A stretch of 32,275 nucleotides of DNA from JARIHD01 sp035629475 (GCA_035629475.1 DASPHS010000143.1:1-32275), one strand, 5' to 3'; shown: positions 6,557 to 15,038, counted from the stretch's first letter. Made by a program: numbers and translations. The notes: generated by a model from the letters alone, not told the origin.

Positions 6557-7822
6557 ATGGGGGCAGTTACACGCCGAAATCCTACGTATCAGCAAGACAG
6601 AGGGCAGCCCCGTAAGCACCGTCCTGATTATTGGCTGCTCATTCTGACTATTGCCTTGTTGGCGGTGGGTATTATCGTTGTGTTCTCTATTAGCCCTGCT
6701 CTTGAGGTAGAGAAGGGCGTTGACGGAAACCATTACGTCATGCGGCAATTGGTTGCCGTCGGCCTGGGGCTTGCTGTCTTTACGGCCGCCGCGCTGTTTC
6801 CGTTCCAAAAGCTGCGCACTTTTGCTATACCGCTCTTGATACTGGCGGGCATCGCAACATTGGTGGCACTCATAACACCGGTGAATGCTGATTATCCTGC
6901 TCACCGTTGGATACGCGTGGGGAGCTTTTCCTTTCAGTCGGTAGAGCTGCTTAAGGTGGCGATGATATTGTGGCTGGCGGGATTCCTAACCTACCGCATG
7001 CAAAACGGATCTATGGGCGACTTTCACAAGACACTCAAGCCGCTGGCCATCGGTTTAGTCGCCGCTGGCTTCATTGTGGCGGGCTTGCAGAGTGACTTGG
7101 GCTCCTTTGGTGTCATGGTGGCTATGGTAGGCGTCATGTCCTTTGTGGCTGGCTTACCCATGAAGCGTATCTTGCTGATTGGAGCAATTATCCTGATTGG
7201 TGTAGTCATCGCAATTTCTTCCACACCGTATCGTCGAGACCGTCTCGCGGCTTATCTGCATCCTGAGCAGGATTGCTTGGTATCGGGCTATCAGGCCTGC
7301 CAGGCGCTCATTGCTGTGGGCTCAGGCGGTATGATCGGCTTAGGCTTAGGCCGGAGTGTGCAGGCTTACGGCTACTTGCCTGAGGCTGAGAACGACTCCA
7401 TTTTTGCTATTTATGCTGAGAAGTTCGGCTTTCTTGGAATTACTGTGCTGCTTGGGCTATTTGCGGCATTTTTCACGCGTATTAAACGTATTGCCGAGCG
7501 AGCTCCGGACGATTATACCCGTCTGGTGGTTGTCGGCATTCTAGTTTGGCTAAGTACGCAAGCGGTGATAAATATTGGTGCTATGATTGGCTTGCTGCCC
7601 CTCAAGGGAATCACGCTGCCCCTTGTGAGTTATGGTGGTAGTAGTGTGCTGCTTGTTATGGCAGCACTTGGTATTGTTTTTCAGATTTCGCGCTACACTT
7701 CATTCGGTATTCCCGAGGCAAGTAGTAGCCCAATAAATAACGGAGCTGGCCGATATGAAAATAGTGGTGACCGGCGGCGGGTCAGGGGGTCACATTACCC
7801 CAATTCTGGCCGTCGCACATGA
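6557..7822 (+). CDS. ftsW: Septal SEDS glycosyltransferase FtsW
   Basis: The 421-residue membrane protein polymerises lipid II at the septum together with FtsI. SEDS-family motifs include VELLKVAMILWLAGF, GLQSDLGSFGV, the extracellular region GYLPEAENDSIFAIYAEKFG, and PLKGITLPLVSYGGSSVL near the last helices. About ten membrane segments are visible. The AAGGAGG site lies about 14 bases before the ATG, longer than usual, but an in-frame TAA just upstream rules out an earlier start. The last 22 residues, basic and rich in Gly, Ser and Asn, are read in a second frame over the first 68 bases of murG. It ends in TGA, a rare stop in this window. Confidence 0.94.
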   Translation: MGAVTRRNPTYQQDRGQPRKHRPDYWLLILTIALLAVGIIVVFSISPALEVEKGVDGNHYVMRQLVAVGLGLAVFTAAALFPFQKLRTFAIPLLILAGIATLVALITPVNADYPAHRWIRVGSFSFQSVELLKVAMILWLAGFLTYRMQNGSMGDFHKTLKPLAIGLVAAGFIVAGLQSDLGSFGVMVAMVGVMSFVAGLPMKRILLIGAIILIGVVIAISSTPYRRDRLAAYLHPEQDCLVSGYQACQALIAVGSGGMIGLGLGRSVQAYGYLPEAENDSIFAIYAEKFGFLGITVLLGLFAAFFTRIKRIAERAPDDYTRLVVVGILVWLSTQAVINIGAMIGLLPLKGITLPLVSYGGSSVLLVMAALGIVFQISRYTSFGIPEASSSPINNGAGRYENSGDRRRVRGSHYPNSGRRT

Positions 7823-8918
7823 ATTAAAACAGATTAATCCTGCAATTGAGATAATCTATATTGGTCAAACAGGGGATGGCTTGGGTGATATTCCCGCCCA
7901 GGACCCCAATATTGATGTGCTGTATACCGTCCGTGCAGGAAAGTTGCGTCGCTATCACGGGGAAGGGCTCCGCCAGCTACTGGACGTACCAACTGTTCTC
8001 AAGAATATACGGGATATGTTCTATGTCGTAGCAGGGCTCTGGCAAAGTTTCCGGCTACTGCGTAAGCTTCGTCCTGATGTACTGTTCATAAAAGGTGGTT
8101 TTGTGGGTGTGCCCGTGGGGTTGAGTGCTGCAGCACTGCGCATTCCTTTTGCCACACATGACTCTGACGCCTTGCCAGGCCTTGCGAACCGCATTGTAGC
8201 CCGCTGGGCGCGTATTCATGCCGTTGGCCTGCCCAAGGAAGTCTACAACTATCCGCAGGACAAGACGGTTACTGTGGGTGTGCCCCTGATGCACCAGTAC
8301 TATCCTTACACGGCACAGCAGGTACAGGACGCCCGCCGTCAGGTTGGTATTGATCCTTCCGGTCGGGTATTGTTTGTGACTGGCGGTGGACTCGGCGCCC
8401 AGCGGCTCAACGATGCCGTTGCCGATTGCGTACCCGAGTTACTCCAGCGCTATCCTGATCTGACGATTGTACAGCTGGCTGGCCGCGCACACGAAGCCGC
8501 CCTCCGGCAGCGATATAAGAAAACGCTTTCTCCCGTGCAGCAGCAGCGCGTAGCGGTGAAAGGATACGTAACAAATCTCCATGCCTACAGTGGCGCAGCT
8601 GATGTAATAATTACACGTGCGGGTGCGACAAGTATTGCTGAGTTCGCCGCACAGCAGAAAGCCTGTGTTGTGGTACCTAACCCCGTATTAGCTGGTGGAC
8701 ACCAGCTAAAGAATGCCCAAGTGCTTGCAGAGCGACGCGCCGTGCGCCTGGTTGATGAAGTCAAATTGCGCCAGGATAGTCGCGCGCTCATGCCTGCGGT
8801 TACGGAGCTGTTTGATAACCCCCGTCTTGCCAAGGACCTTGGCCAAAAGCTCGGCAAATTAGCACAGCCCGATGCGGCTAAGCGTCTCGCAGTGCTATTA
8901 TTAGATATAGCAGCATAA
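7755..8918 (+). CDS. murG: UDP-GlcNAc:lipid I N-acetylglucosaminyltransferase MurG
   Basis: The 387-residue peripheral membrane enzyme adds GlcNAc to lipid I to give lipid II. It opens with the family loop MKIVVTGGGSGGHITPILAV, which fixes the start at 7755. The second Rossmann half has GGGLGAQRLNDAV and the donor-binding region ITRAGATSIAEFAAQQKACV followed by AGGHQLKNAQ. An ACGGAG sequence, itself inside the ftsW reading frame, can act as ribosome site. The 68-base overlap with ftsW implies coupled expression. Lipid II made here would feed FtsW/FtsI. Confidence 0.96.
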   Translation: MKIVVTGGGSGGHITPILAVAHELKQINPAIEIIYIGQTGDGLGDIPAQDPNIDVLYTVRAGKLRRYHGEGLRQLLDVPTVLKNIRDMFYVVAGLWQSFRLLRKLRPDVLFIKGGFVGVPVGLSAAALRIPFATHDSDALPGLANRIVARWARIHAVGLPKEVYNYPQDKTVTVGVPLMHQYYPYTAQQVQDARRQVGIDPSGRVLFVTGGGLGAQRLNDAVADCVPELLQRYPDLTIVQLAGRAHEAALRQRYKKTLSPVQQQRVAVKGYVTNLHAYSGAADVIITRAGATSIAEFAAQQKACVVVPNPVLAGGHQLKNAQVLAERRAVRLVDEVKLRQDSRALMPAVTELFDNPRLAKDLGQKLGKLAQPDAAKRLAVLLLDIAA

Positions 8919-8943
8919 GCGCTACGCTACCGGTAAAATAAAC

Positions 8944-9864
8944 ATGTTTGCTAAAAAACGACCCACCGTTCCTGAACGAACACGCCGCCCTGTACAACAG
9001 CCTGTACAGCGCAGTGCGGTTTTTTCATATCATGCCAACCGCAGCCCACGTGCCGGGACGAGTAGTCGCGATATTCAGCAGCCGGAAAAGGTACAGCGTA
9101 CTGGCCCCCGGTTCCCCGTGCTGAAGCAAGTGCCGCAGCTGGCGGCTTTGCTGGCGGTGCTGATATTGGTTGTGCTGAGTTTGCGCCTTACATCAGACGC
9201 TAAGGTGCTTCCGGTAGAGGGTTCCCCCGGTCAAGTGTTCCTGCGGGATCAGCAGGTATACGCCGCTGCCGCCAAAAAATCCTTCTCAGGCTCGGTGAAC
9301 GCGAATAAGCTAACGGTCGATACGGCTAAGATCAGTGCCGACTTGAAGCGTCAGTTCCCGGAGCTGCAGGCTGTAACAATATCACTGCCGTTTATTGGCA
9401 GCCAGCCCGTCGTGTATGTGCAGCCTGCCACTCCCAAGCTGATTCTTGCGGGTGCCGATAATAGCCTCTATGTTCTGGATAGCGCTGGTCGTGCCCTTAT
9501 ATCCGGCAATCAGGTACCACAGCTAGAGGAACTTGCTATACCCGTCGTGACTGATCAAAGCAACATCCAGTTATCGGTCGGTCGTATAGCCTTACCGGGT
9601 GCAACGGTTCGCTTTATAGACGAAGTCGTATTTCAACTGACCACCAAGGGTATTGCTATAGAGTCACTATCCCTACCGGCAGGGACGAATGAACTGCACG
9701 TAAGGCCGAAGGGGGCAGGGTATATCGTGAAGTACAACCTGTATGGCAATGCCAGGGAAGAAGCAGGTGCCCACATCGCCCTAAAAGAGCGCTTAGCCAA
9801 AGAGCGTAAAACGCCGAAAGAGTATGTAGACGTCCGTGTAGAGAACAGGGTCTACTACAAATAG
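8944..9864 (+). CDS. ftsQ: Cell division protein FtsQ/DivIB
   Basis: The 306-residue protein has a long basic, Pro/Arg-rich cytoplasmic tail (residues 1-60), one membrane segment (about 65-81, QLAALLAVLILVVLSL) and an extracytoplasmic region with a POTRA-like start and beta-rich domain. It ends in YVDVRVENRVYYK, typical of FtsQ, where this stretch contacts FtsL/FtsB-type partners. It is the last gene of the cluster. In many bacteria ftsA and ftsZ follow, but here a 765-bp non-coding stretch begins directly after the stop. Confidence 0.85.
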   Translation: MFAKKRPTVPERTRRPVQQPVQRSAVFSYHANRSPRAGTSSRDIQQPEKVQRTGPRFPVLKQVPQLAALLAVLILVVLSLRLTSDAKVLPVEGSPGQVFLRDQQVYAAAAKKSFSGSVNANKLTVDTAKISADLKRQFPELQAVTISLPFIGSQPVVYVQPATPKLILAGADNSLYVLDSAGRALISGNQVPQLEELAIPVVTDQSNIQLSVGRIALPGATVRFIDEVVFQLTTKGIAIESLSLPAGTNELHVRPKGAGYIVKYNLYGNAREEAGAHIALKERLAKERKTPKEYVDVRVENRVYYK

Positions 9865-10058
9865 CCCTATCGCTCTTCCCCCGATGTTCGTTTTTTGTTC
9901 ATAGAGTGTATAGTGCTGCATTTCACGCTGTACTAAAAAACTATATAAAACTATCAGAAACAACAAAAGTCAAAAAATAATAGGGTAAGGGGGTAGGAGG
10001 GCAGAATATATATAAATATATCAAAGCACACAAAAAGCAAATAATTTCACGACAAAAC

Positions 10059-10082
10059 TGTGGATAAGTCAAATTATGCACA
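10059..10082. promoter_or_regulatory. Two close DnaA-box-like sequences in opposite orientation
   Basis: TGTGGATAA (10059-10067, minus-strand box TTATCCACA) is followed by TTATGCACA (10074-10082), which fits the TTATNCACA consensus. An AT-rich stretch lies 40-50 bp upstream. Origins usually carry more boxes and sit near dnaA or divergent genes, so DnaA titration or regulation is as likely as an origin. Confidence 0.35.
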
Positions 10083-10358
10083 CAATTATGGGTTTACTTG
10101 TATCTGACAGCCACACGTGGCTCATACATGCCAAATACGAACAGTAAACCGAACAGCTACATACCAGGCTTACGTACAAAAGCCAAGGTTAAGGATAGGC
10201 GGTATCTAAGGAGTTACGAGAGCGTACCATGGGATTAAAATAAGCAGTTGTACATAGACATAGGGACTATTAAACACATTACTATAATAAATGCAGAAAC
10301 AGCTTCCCTACGCAGGGGTACCAGTTATCGTCTTATATACCGATATTAGAGTCGCAAA

Positions 10359-10383
10359 ATATACAATGTACGACATTGAATAT
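10359..10383. repeat. 25-bp inverted repeat (protein-binding site candidate)
   Basis: ATATACAATGT and ACATTGAATAT face each other across ACG, and 10 of 11 arm positions match. The arm length resembles a Xer/dif site, but the 3-bp centre does not (dif has about 6). A repressor operator or a nucleoid-associated site is plausible. Confidence 0.35.
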
Positions 10384-10629
10384 ACCACTTGCTTTAGGCC
10401 ACTATTCCAGCTGATTTTCTGCCTCAGCTCCCTCATGAACATCCACTGCCGTATTTCCGGTTATGCATGATTATGCATATTGTGTTATCGCCTGCTGACT
10501 GTGTGCGTATTGCTTGGCCGTCGTAGTGGCTATGCATACATACTGCTGGTATCGGCTATATATGTGGCGCTCACGGCTACCATTCGGATAAGCTATTCTT
10601 GTTCGCTAAATGTTCTTATTTGTTCGCTC

Positions 10630-11331
10630 TTATACATACTGCCAATTATTGATGATTTCTTTGACGCTGAGTTGGAGCTGTGTGCGTTCTGCTGACCTGC
10701 GCATAGTACTGGCCCAGGCGGCTACAGTACGTAGTCCGTGCAACGCCGAATCGACAAGCCGGGGCTCCACGTCATATAAAGCCAGGCAGTTACTAAATTG
10801 TTTTGGCCACGCGCCGTCGTCGTGGAGTACCCGCTGCCCTGCTGGCGCATCATTATAAAAGTGTAAGAGACCGTTCCCGAGCTTTGCGAGCTGTTGCGGA
10901 TCGGCATGCCGCATTTTAAAGAATTTCTTTTCTGGCAGCAACGGTGGCTCCGGTATATTCTCTACTGCCGTATACACGACTGGCCAGCCATGATAAGGGT
11001 CACGTTCGACCACAAATACGCTGTGTTGAGGAATAGTAATGTCGTAGGTAGATAATCGCTCTAACTCACGCTCGTGCCGCTCTACGTGCGCCACAGCGGC
11101 TGCAAACTCAATGGGTGGTTCGCCAAGTACCGCATGCCTGCCTGGCATACTCCCGGCTGGCAATGATTTGAGCCATCGTACGCGGACGCCATCTTCGTTG
11201 GGTGCTAGCATATTGTGCTGCACCGCGAGCCTATTGGGATTGCCCTGGGCTAACAGGTCGCGCAGCTGCTCTTCACGGTAAGGCACAGCGCCTTCATTGA
11301 AGGCCGCAATCTGCCCTAACTGTTCGGACAT
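10630..11331 (-). CDS. Unknown 233-residue protein, possibly a distant kinase-fold relative
   Basis: I do not recognise a family. The protein is soluble, rich in His, Arg and Pro, with no signal peptide or membrane segment. A stretch near residues 105-125 (HSVFVVERDPYHGWPVVYTAVEN) resembles the hinge of kinase-like folds. LHDDGAWPKQF followed by LALYDVEP faintly resembles the catalytic loop and metal-binding Asp of phosphotransferases, but several key residues are missing. The start ATG at 11331 is 12 bases after the stop of the sigma4/HARE gene, so the two are probably co-transcribed. The kinase idea is weak and should be treated as a hint only. Confidence 0.7.
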   Translation of the reverse strand: MSEQLGQIAAFNEGAVPYREEQLRDLLAQGNPNRLAVQHNMLAPNEDGVRVRWLKSLPAGSMPGRHAVLGEPPIEFAAAVAHVERHERELERLSTYDITIPQHSVFVVERDPYHGWPVVYTAVENIPEPPLLPEKKFFKMRHADPQQLAKLGNGLLHFYNDAPAGQRVLHDDGAWPKQFSNCLALYDVEPRLVDSALHGLRTVAAWASTMRRSAERTQLQLSVKEIINNWQYV

Positions 11332-11343
11332 AGCAGAACTGCT

Positions 11344-12393
11344 TTACTCTGCTTCAGCGAGCTCGTACGTGGCTTTAGCGACACGCTTAAACTGTGATTT
11401 ACCTTGGAGGTTCAGGAGGATAGTCGTTTCTTTGACAAAACGGCTCTTCAAGACACGCTTAACAATCTCGTCACGGTGCAATGGCTCCCCTGCCTCGCGT
11501 AGTACCTGGGCAATGATGTCAGCAACGGTGCCTTTTTTGTAGCCCCATTCTTTAAGGGCGTAGATACCGCGGCCAATCAGAACGAAGCGCTTGTCTTTGA
11601 TGAGCTCGTTGTGGATAGCTTGCGTGGTGACGTCTTTGCGCTTGAAGTCAGAATCCTTGATGGCAGAGGCAATCTCATTGAAGTGCATGTGCTTGCCGTG
11701 CTCTTTAAGGATGACGTAGATTTTGTCACGGATGTTCTTGGGGTTGACCATTGGCCACTTTACAAGGCCCCAACGGCTGTTGAGCGTAGCGAGGTCCTTG
11801 GAGATGCTGGCAAGGGCACTGGCCTGGTCGACATCACTAATGCCTGCGGCTTTGGCGGCGTCAGCGATTTCAGCTGGTTCGCCCATTTTTTTGATGGCAT
11901 CAACCAACTTAGTAACAGCAGACTTCATAGCCTTTTCGTCATGTGCTTTCTGGACGCCAACAGCGTGATAGAAGTGGTCGTTGTCTTCGACGACGACGAG
12001 TGCAGGACATAGTTCGGCCAAAAAGGCGATACGGGATTGGTCGGTACGAGTATTCTCACCAGTTACGCGTGCGCTGAGGTCACTCACGCGGGCAGCCTGC
12101 CCCATTTGGTTGAGCTGGTTTAGGAGTGCAGCCTGCACTTCCTCGATGTGCGATAGTTGCCCTTGCTCTGCAGTGGCTTTAAGGCGTGCAACAACTGATT
12201 TCTCCAGCTGGCGGACGCGTTCACGGGTAATACCAAGCAGTTCGCCAATTTGTTCCAAAGTTTCTTTGCGGTCAAAAAGCCCGAAGCGGCGTGCAACGAT
12301 TTCGCGTTCGCGTTCGCGCTCCACACTCGAGAGGATGTCTTGGACGAATTGCTCAGTATTGAGCGTTTGGTTAGTAGACTGGCTTTCTGCCAT
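11344..12393 (-). CDS. Sigma-70 region 4 fused to winged-helix/HARE-HTH domains
   Basis: The 349-residue protein starts with a sigma-70 region 4 domain (about residues 24-71). This contains REREIVARRFGLFDRK, LEQIGELLGITRERVRQLE, almost identical in style to housekeeping RpoD. Regions 1-3 are absent, so it cannot act as a normal sigma factor. Four similar winged-helix-like segments follow, starting near residues 88, 161, 222 and 291; the third (about 218-281) fits the HARE-HTH domain of RNA polymerase delta (RpoE). The likely role is a transcription regulator touching promoter -35 DNA and/or RNA polymerase. It has its own promoter (12434-12461) and is followed closely by the unknown gene at 10630. 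Such fusions occur in CPR genomes, but I know of no tested function. Confidence 0.85.
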   Translation of the reverse strand: MAESQSTNQTLNTEQFVQDILSSVEREREREIVARRFGLFDRKETLEQIGELLGITRERVRQLEKSVVARLKATAEQGQLSHIEEVQAALLNQLNQMGQAARVSDLSARVTGENTRTDQSRIAFLAELCPALVVVEDNDHFYHAVGVQKAHDEKAMKSAVTKLVDAIKKMGEPAEIADAAKAAGISDVDQASALASISKDLATLNSRWGLVKWPMVNPKNIRDKIYVILKEHGKHMHFNEIASAIKDSDFKRKDVTTQAIHNELIKDKRFVLIGRGIYALKEWGYKKGTVADIIAQVLREAGEPLHRDEIVKRVLKSRFVKETTILLNLQGKSQFKRVAKATYELAEAE

Positions 12394-12433
12394 GAAACAT
12401 TTCCCTGTCTGTTAACTGCTTAATTCTTACATA

Positions 12434-12461
12434 ATTATAAACTAATCTATGTAAAAGTCAA
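12434..12461 (-). promoter_or_regulatory. Promoter of the sigma4/HARE gene
   Basis: On the minus strand TTGACT (12456-12461), 16 bp and TATAAT (12434-12439) form a near-consensus sigma70 promoter. The start of transcription would be near 12427, giving a leader of about 34 bases before the ATG at 12393. The topA terminator lies upstream, so this unit is separate from topA. Confidence 0.65.
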
Positions 12462-12559
12462 ACAAACTTCTTATAAAGCTTATTGTATCACGGAATGGAC
12501 GCCCGTGCGGGTAGTGTGTTGTAAAATACTTCTAGAAAATAAGTTGCTCAAGATACAAA

Positions 12560-12592
12560 TATGTGGAAAAGTTTATCCCTTTTTACCACATA
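12560..12592. repeat. Imperfect inverted repeat behind the topA terminator
   Basis: ATGTGG (12560-12565) pairs with CCACAT (12587-12592). AAAAG on the left pairs with CTTTT on the right, offset by a two-base bulge. It lies just past the topA terminator in the direction of topA transcription and may back it up. Confidence 0.3.
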
Positions 12593-12595
12593 AAT

Positions 12596-12623
12596 AAAAA
12601 GTCCCCTGCTCGGGGGACTTTTT
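12596..12623 (-). terminator. Intrinsic terminator of topA
   Basis: GTCCCC (12601-12606) pairs with GGGGAC (12613-12618) around a 6-base loop. The stem is flanked by AAAAA on the left and TTTTT on the right, so it can work in both directions. It begins at the topA stop codon (12622-12624) and ends topA transcription before the sigma4/HARE promoter. Confidence 0.8.
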
Positions 12624-14913
12624 AGGAGGCTTTTCTGCGTACAAAACGTTTTTTGCCGCGGGCCGGTGCTTCGTCGATAAGCTTCTTGCACGCTTCTTCA
12701 GTAAGACTAGCAGGCTCAGTGTCTTTAGGGATTTTTGCATTCTTTTTGCCATCAGTGATATATGGACCGTATTGGCCATTGACGATCTTAATGCCGCCTG
12801 GGAACTCTTTGATGTATTTATTAGCATCTTTCTCGAGTTTTTCGGCGTAAAGGGCTCGTGCTTCCATTTCAGTGATACTGAAGGGGTCGAGCGGCTTGAT
12901 GGATACGTATGTTTTGTCTACTTGAATGTAGGGCCCAAAGCGGCCGATGTTGGCTTTGATTGGCTGGCCATCATCCGTGGCGCCGACAATACGTGGCAGC
13001 TCAAACATGGTGAGGGCCTGGGCCAGGGTAACCGTTTCGAGGGTGGTGCCTTCGGGGAGCGGCGCAAAGGTGGGCTTTTCCTCGTCTTCGGTGGCACCGC
13101 GCTGCAGCATAGGCCCGTAGCGGCCAAAGCGTGCGAGGACGGGCTTTTTAGTCTTGGGGTCAATGCCAAGTTCTTTGGCTTGTGATACTTCACTGCGCGA
13201 AATACCGCCTGCGGCTTCGATGAGCGGACTGAAGTCTTTATAGAAATCGCCAATCATCTTATTCCAGGTTTCCTTGCCTTCTGCGATGCGGTCGAATTCA
13301 CCTTCTACGGTGGCGGTAAAATCAAAGTCAACGATGCTTGGGAAATACTTTACCAGGAAGTCGGTAGTTACTTCGGCTAAATGGGTAGGAATCAGTTTAT
13401 TGCGGTCGGCACCGGTAATTTCGGTGACTTCTTCTTCCTTGATGGCGCCGTCTGAGAGCGATAAGGTCTGTACTTTACGCTCAACGCCTTCCAGGTCCTT
13501 GCGCTCTACATATTCACGAGCCTGGATGGTCGAGATGGTTGGTGCATAGGTACTTGGACGGCCAATGCCTAATTCTTCGAGCTTTTTCACGAGGGCTGCT
13601 TCTGAGTAGCGGGCTGGTGGCCGGCTGAAAGTTTCGGTAGCGGCCATGGTTGCGAGTGGTAGCTGCTGGCCTTTGTCGACGGATGGCAGGATGGTGTCGT
13701 CTTTAACGCCACCATAGACTTTCATAAAACCGTCGAATTTAAGCACTTCACCCTTGGCTACTAATTTCTCGCTGCGGTTGGAAAGACCAATGGTATATTC
13801 AGTTTTTTCCGTTTCAGCGGGAGCCATCTGGCTGGCGAGTGCACGTTGCCAGATAAGGTTGTACAGCTTCTGCTGCTGGTTATCGTCACCGGCGCTCTGC
13901 TTGGCGAAACTGGTAGGACGAATGGCTTCGTGGGCCTCTTGGGCACTTTCGTTCTTGGTTTTGAACTGACGCAGCTTGTGGTACTGCTGGCCGTATTCAC
14001 TGAGGATAAACTCTTCTGCGGATTTAATAGCAAAGCCTGACAGGATGGTGCTGTCGGTACGCATGTAGGTAATGTGGCCGTTTTCGTACAGGCGCTGTGC
14101 AAGCTGCATGGTTTGCTTGACGCTATAGCCCAAGCGTCGGGCGGCTTCCTGCTGCAAGGTACTGGTAGTGAATGGTGCGCCAGGGTTTCTGCTGCCGGGC
14201 TTGGTAGCAATTTCATCAACAATAAAGATAGCTTGGGCGGCGGCTTCGAGGAATGTCCGGGCGTCATCCTGTGTAGGTAGTTTCGTGGCAAGTTCGGCTT
14301 TGAGCTCTTGCCCATCGATAGTGAAGATAGCTACTACCTTGAAGGTGCTGGTTGCGGCAAATTCGCGAATCTCACGTTCGCGCTCGACGATAATGCGTAC
14401 GGCTACGGACTGCACACGACCGGCGCTCAGGCCGGTGCGTACTTTCTTCCAGAGTACTGGTGATAGTTCATACCCGACGAGGCGGTCCAGTACACGGCGT
14501 GCCTGCTGGGCGTTTACCAATTGCAGGTCGACAGTACGAGGTGTTTTGATGGCGTTCTCGATGGCGGTCTTGGTGATCTCATGGAACACGATACGTTTTG
14601 TCTTGGCCGGGTCGAGCTTGAGGGCCATAGCAAGATGCCAGGCAATAGCCTCCCCTTCACGGTCTTCATCGCTTGCAAGCCAGACATCGGTAGCTTCTTT
14701 GGCGGCTTTGCGCAGTTCGGCTACAACCTTCTTCTTGTCAGGGTTGATTTCATAGGATGGCGTAAAGCCATTCTCGATATCGATGTTAATGCCCTTTTTT
14801 GGAAGATCACGAATATGACCAAAGCTACTCTTAACAGTGTAATCTTTGCCAAGATACTTCTCGATGGTTTTGGCCTTTGCGGGGCTCTCTACGATGACTA
14901 GGTTTTTGCTCAT
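12622..14913 (-). CDS. topA: DNA topoisomerase I (type IA)
   Basis: The 763-residue enzyme relaxes negative supercoils. The Toprim domain opens with MSKNLVIVESPAKAKTIEKYLG and carries the acidic motif SDEDREGEAIAWH (residues 81-93). The active-site tyrosine is Y283 in ITYMRTDS. The family region RPPARYSEAALVKKLEELGIGRPSTYA follows. The C-terminus has repeats of the Topo_C type (FGRYGPMLQRG, IGRFGPYIQVD, NGQYGPYITDG) and a basic tail. There are no paired CxxC motifs, so the Cys-rich zinc ribbons of E. coli TopA are absent. A promoter is visible at 14947-14976 and a terminator at the stop codon, so it appears to be a single-gene unit. Confidence 0.97.
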   Translation of the reverse strand: MSKNLVIVESPAKAKTIEKYLGKDYTVKSSFGHIRDLPKKGINIDIENGFTPSYEINPDKKKVVAELRKAAKEATDVWLASDEDREGEAIAWHLAMALKLDPAKTKRIVFHEITKTAIENAIKTPRTVDLQLVNAQQARRVLDRLVGYELSPVLWKKVRTGLSAGRVQSVAVRIIVEREREIREFAATSTFKVVAIFTIDGQELKAELATKLPTQDDARTFLEAAAQAIFIVDEIATKPGSRNPGAPFTTSTLQQEAARRLGYSVKQTMQLAQRLYENGHITYMRTDSTILSGFAIKSAEEFILSEYGQQYHKLRQFKTKNESAQEAHEAIRPTSFAKQSAGDDNQQQKLYNLIWQRALASQMAPAETEKTEYTIGLSNRSEKLVAKGEVLKFDGFMKVYGGVKDDTILPSVDKGQQLPLATMAATETFSRPPARYSEAALVKKLEELGIGRPSTYAPTISTIQAREYVERKDLEGVERKVQTLSLSDGAIKEEEVTEITGADRNKLIPTHLAEVTTDFLVKYFPSIVDFDFTATVEGEFDRIAEGKETWNKMIGDFYKDFSPLIEAAGGISRSEVSQAKELGIDPKTKKPVLARFGRYGPMLQRGATEDEEKPTFAPLPEGTTLETVTLAQALTMFELPRIVGATDDGQPIKANIGRFGPYIQVDKTYVSIKPLDPFSITEMEARALYAEKLEKDANKYIKEFPGGIKIVNGQYGPYITDGKKNAKIPKDTEPASLTEEACKKLIDEAPARGKKRFVRRKAS

Positions 14914-14946
14914 GCTTAAGTACGTTTAGCTTATACGTAAGGGCAC

Positions 14947-14976
14947 ATAATACGCAACCCCTTAGTGTAATTGCAA
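14947..14976 (-). promoter_or_regulatory. Probable topA promoter
   Basis: Minus-strand TTGCAA (14971-14976), 18 bp and TATTAT (14947-14952) give a predicted start near 14940 and a leader of about 27 bases. An in-frame or strong ribosome site is not obvious before the ATG at 14913. Confidence 0.45.
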
Positions 14977-15038
14977 CTATAAAATGTAAAGTATGCTGTA
15001 AAAATGAAACAGTTGACTCACGTGCGCGTCAGGCGTAA

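Larger units (their letters stand above)
9865..10629. other. 765-bp AT-rich intergenic region between convergent genes
   Basis: No reading frame here looks real. The region starts A-rich, contains a G-rich patch (9983-10001, four runs of 2-5 G), then an AT stretch near 10005-10021, two DnaA-box-like sequences (10059-10082), a 25-bp dyad (10359-10383) and two tandem TTATGCAT copies (10461 and 10471, 10-bp period). No clear intrinsic terminator for ftsQ was seen. The short hydrophobic frame at 10480-10695 overlaps the 3' end of the next gene and looks accidental. An unrecognised RNA or a binding region for chromosome maintenance is possible. Confidence 0.5.

Noticed and set aside
9983..10082. 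Chromosomal origin (oriC) at the DnaA boxes
   Set aside because: Only two boxes are present, the flanking genes are convergent and dnaA/dnaN are not nearby. Retained only as a possible DnaA-binding region.
10359..10383. dif/Xer recombination site
   Set aside because: The arms are 11 bp as in dif, but the central spacer is 3 bp instead of about 6 and the arm sequence does not resemble known XerC/XerD halves.
10480..10695. 71-residue hydrophobic plus-strand ORF
   Set aside because: It overlaps the 3' end of the gene at 10630 on the other strand, has no ribosome site, and its hydrophobicity follows from T-rich sequence.
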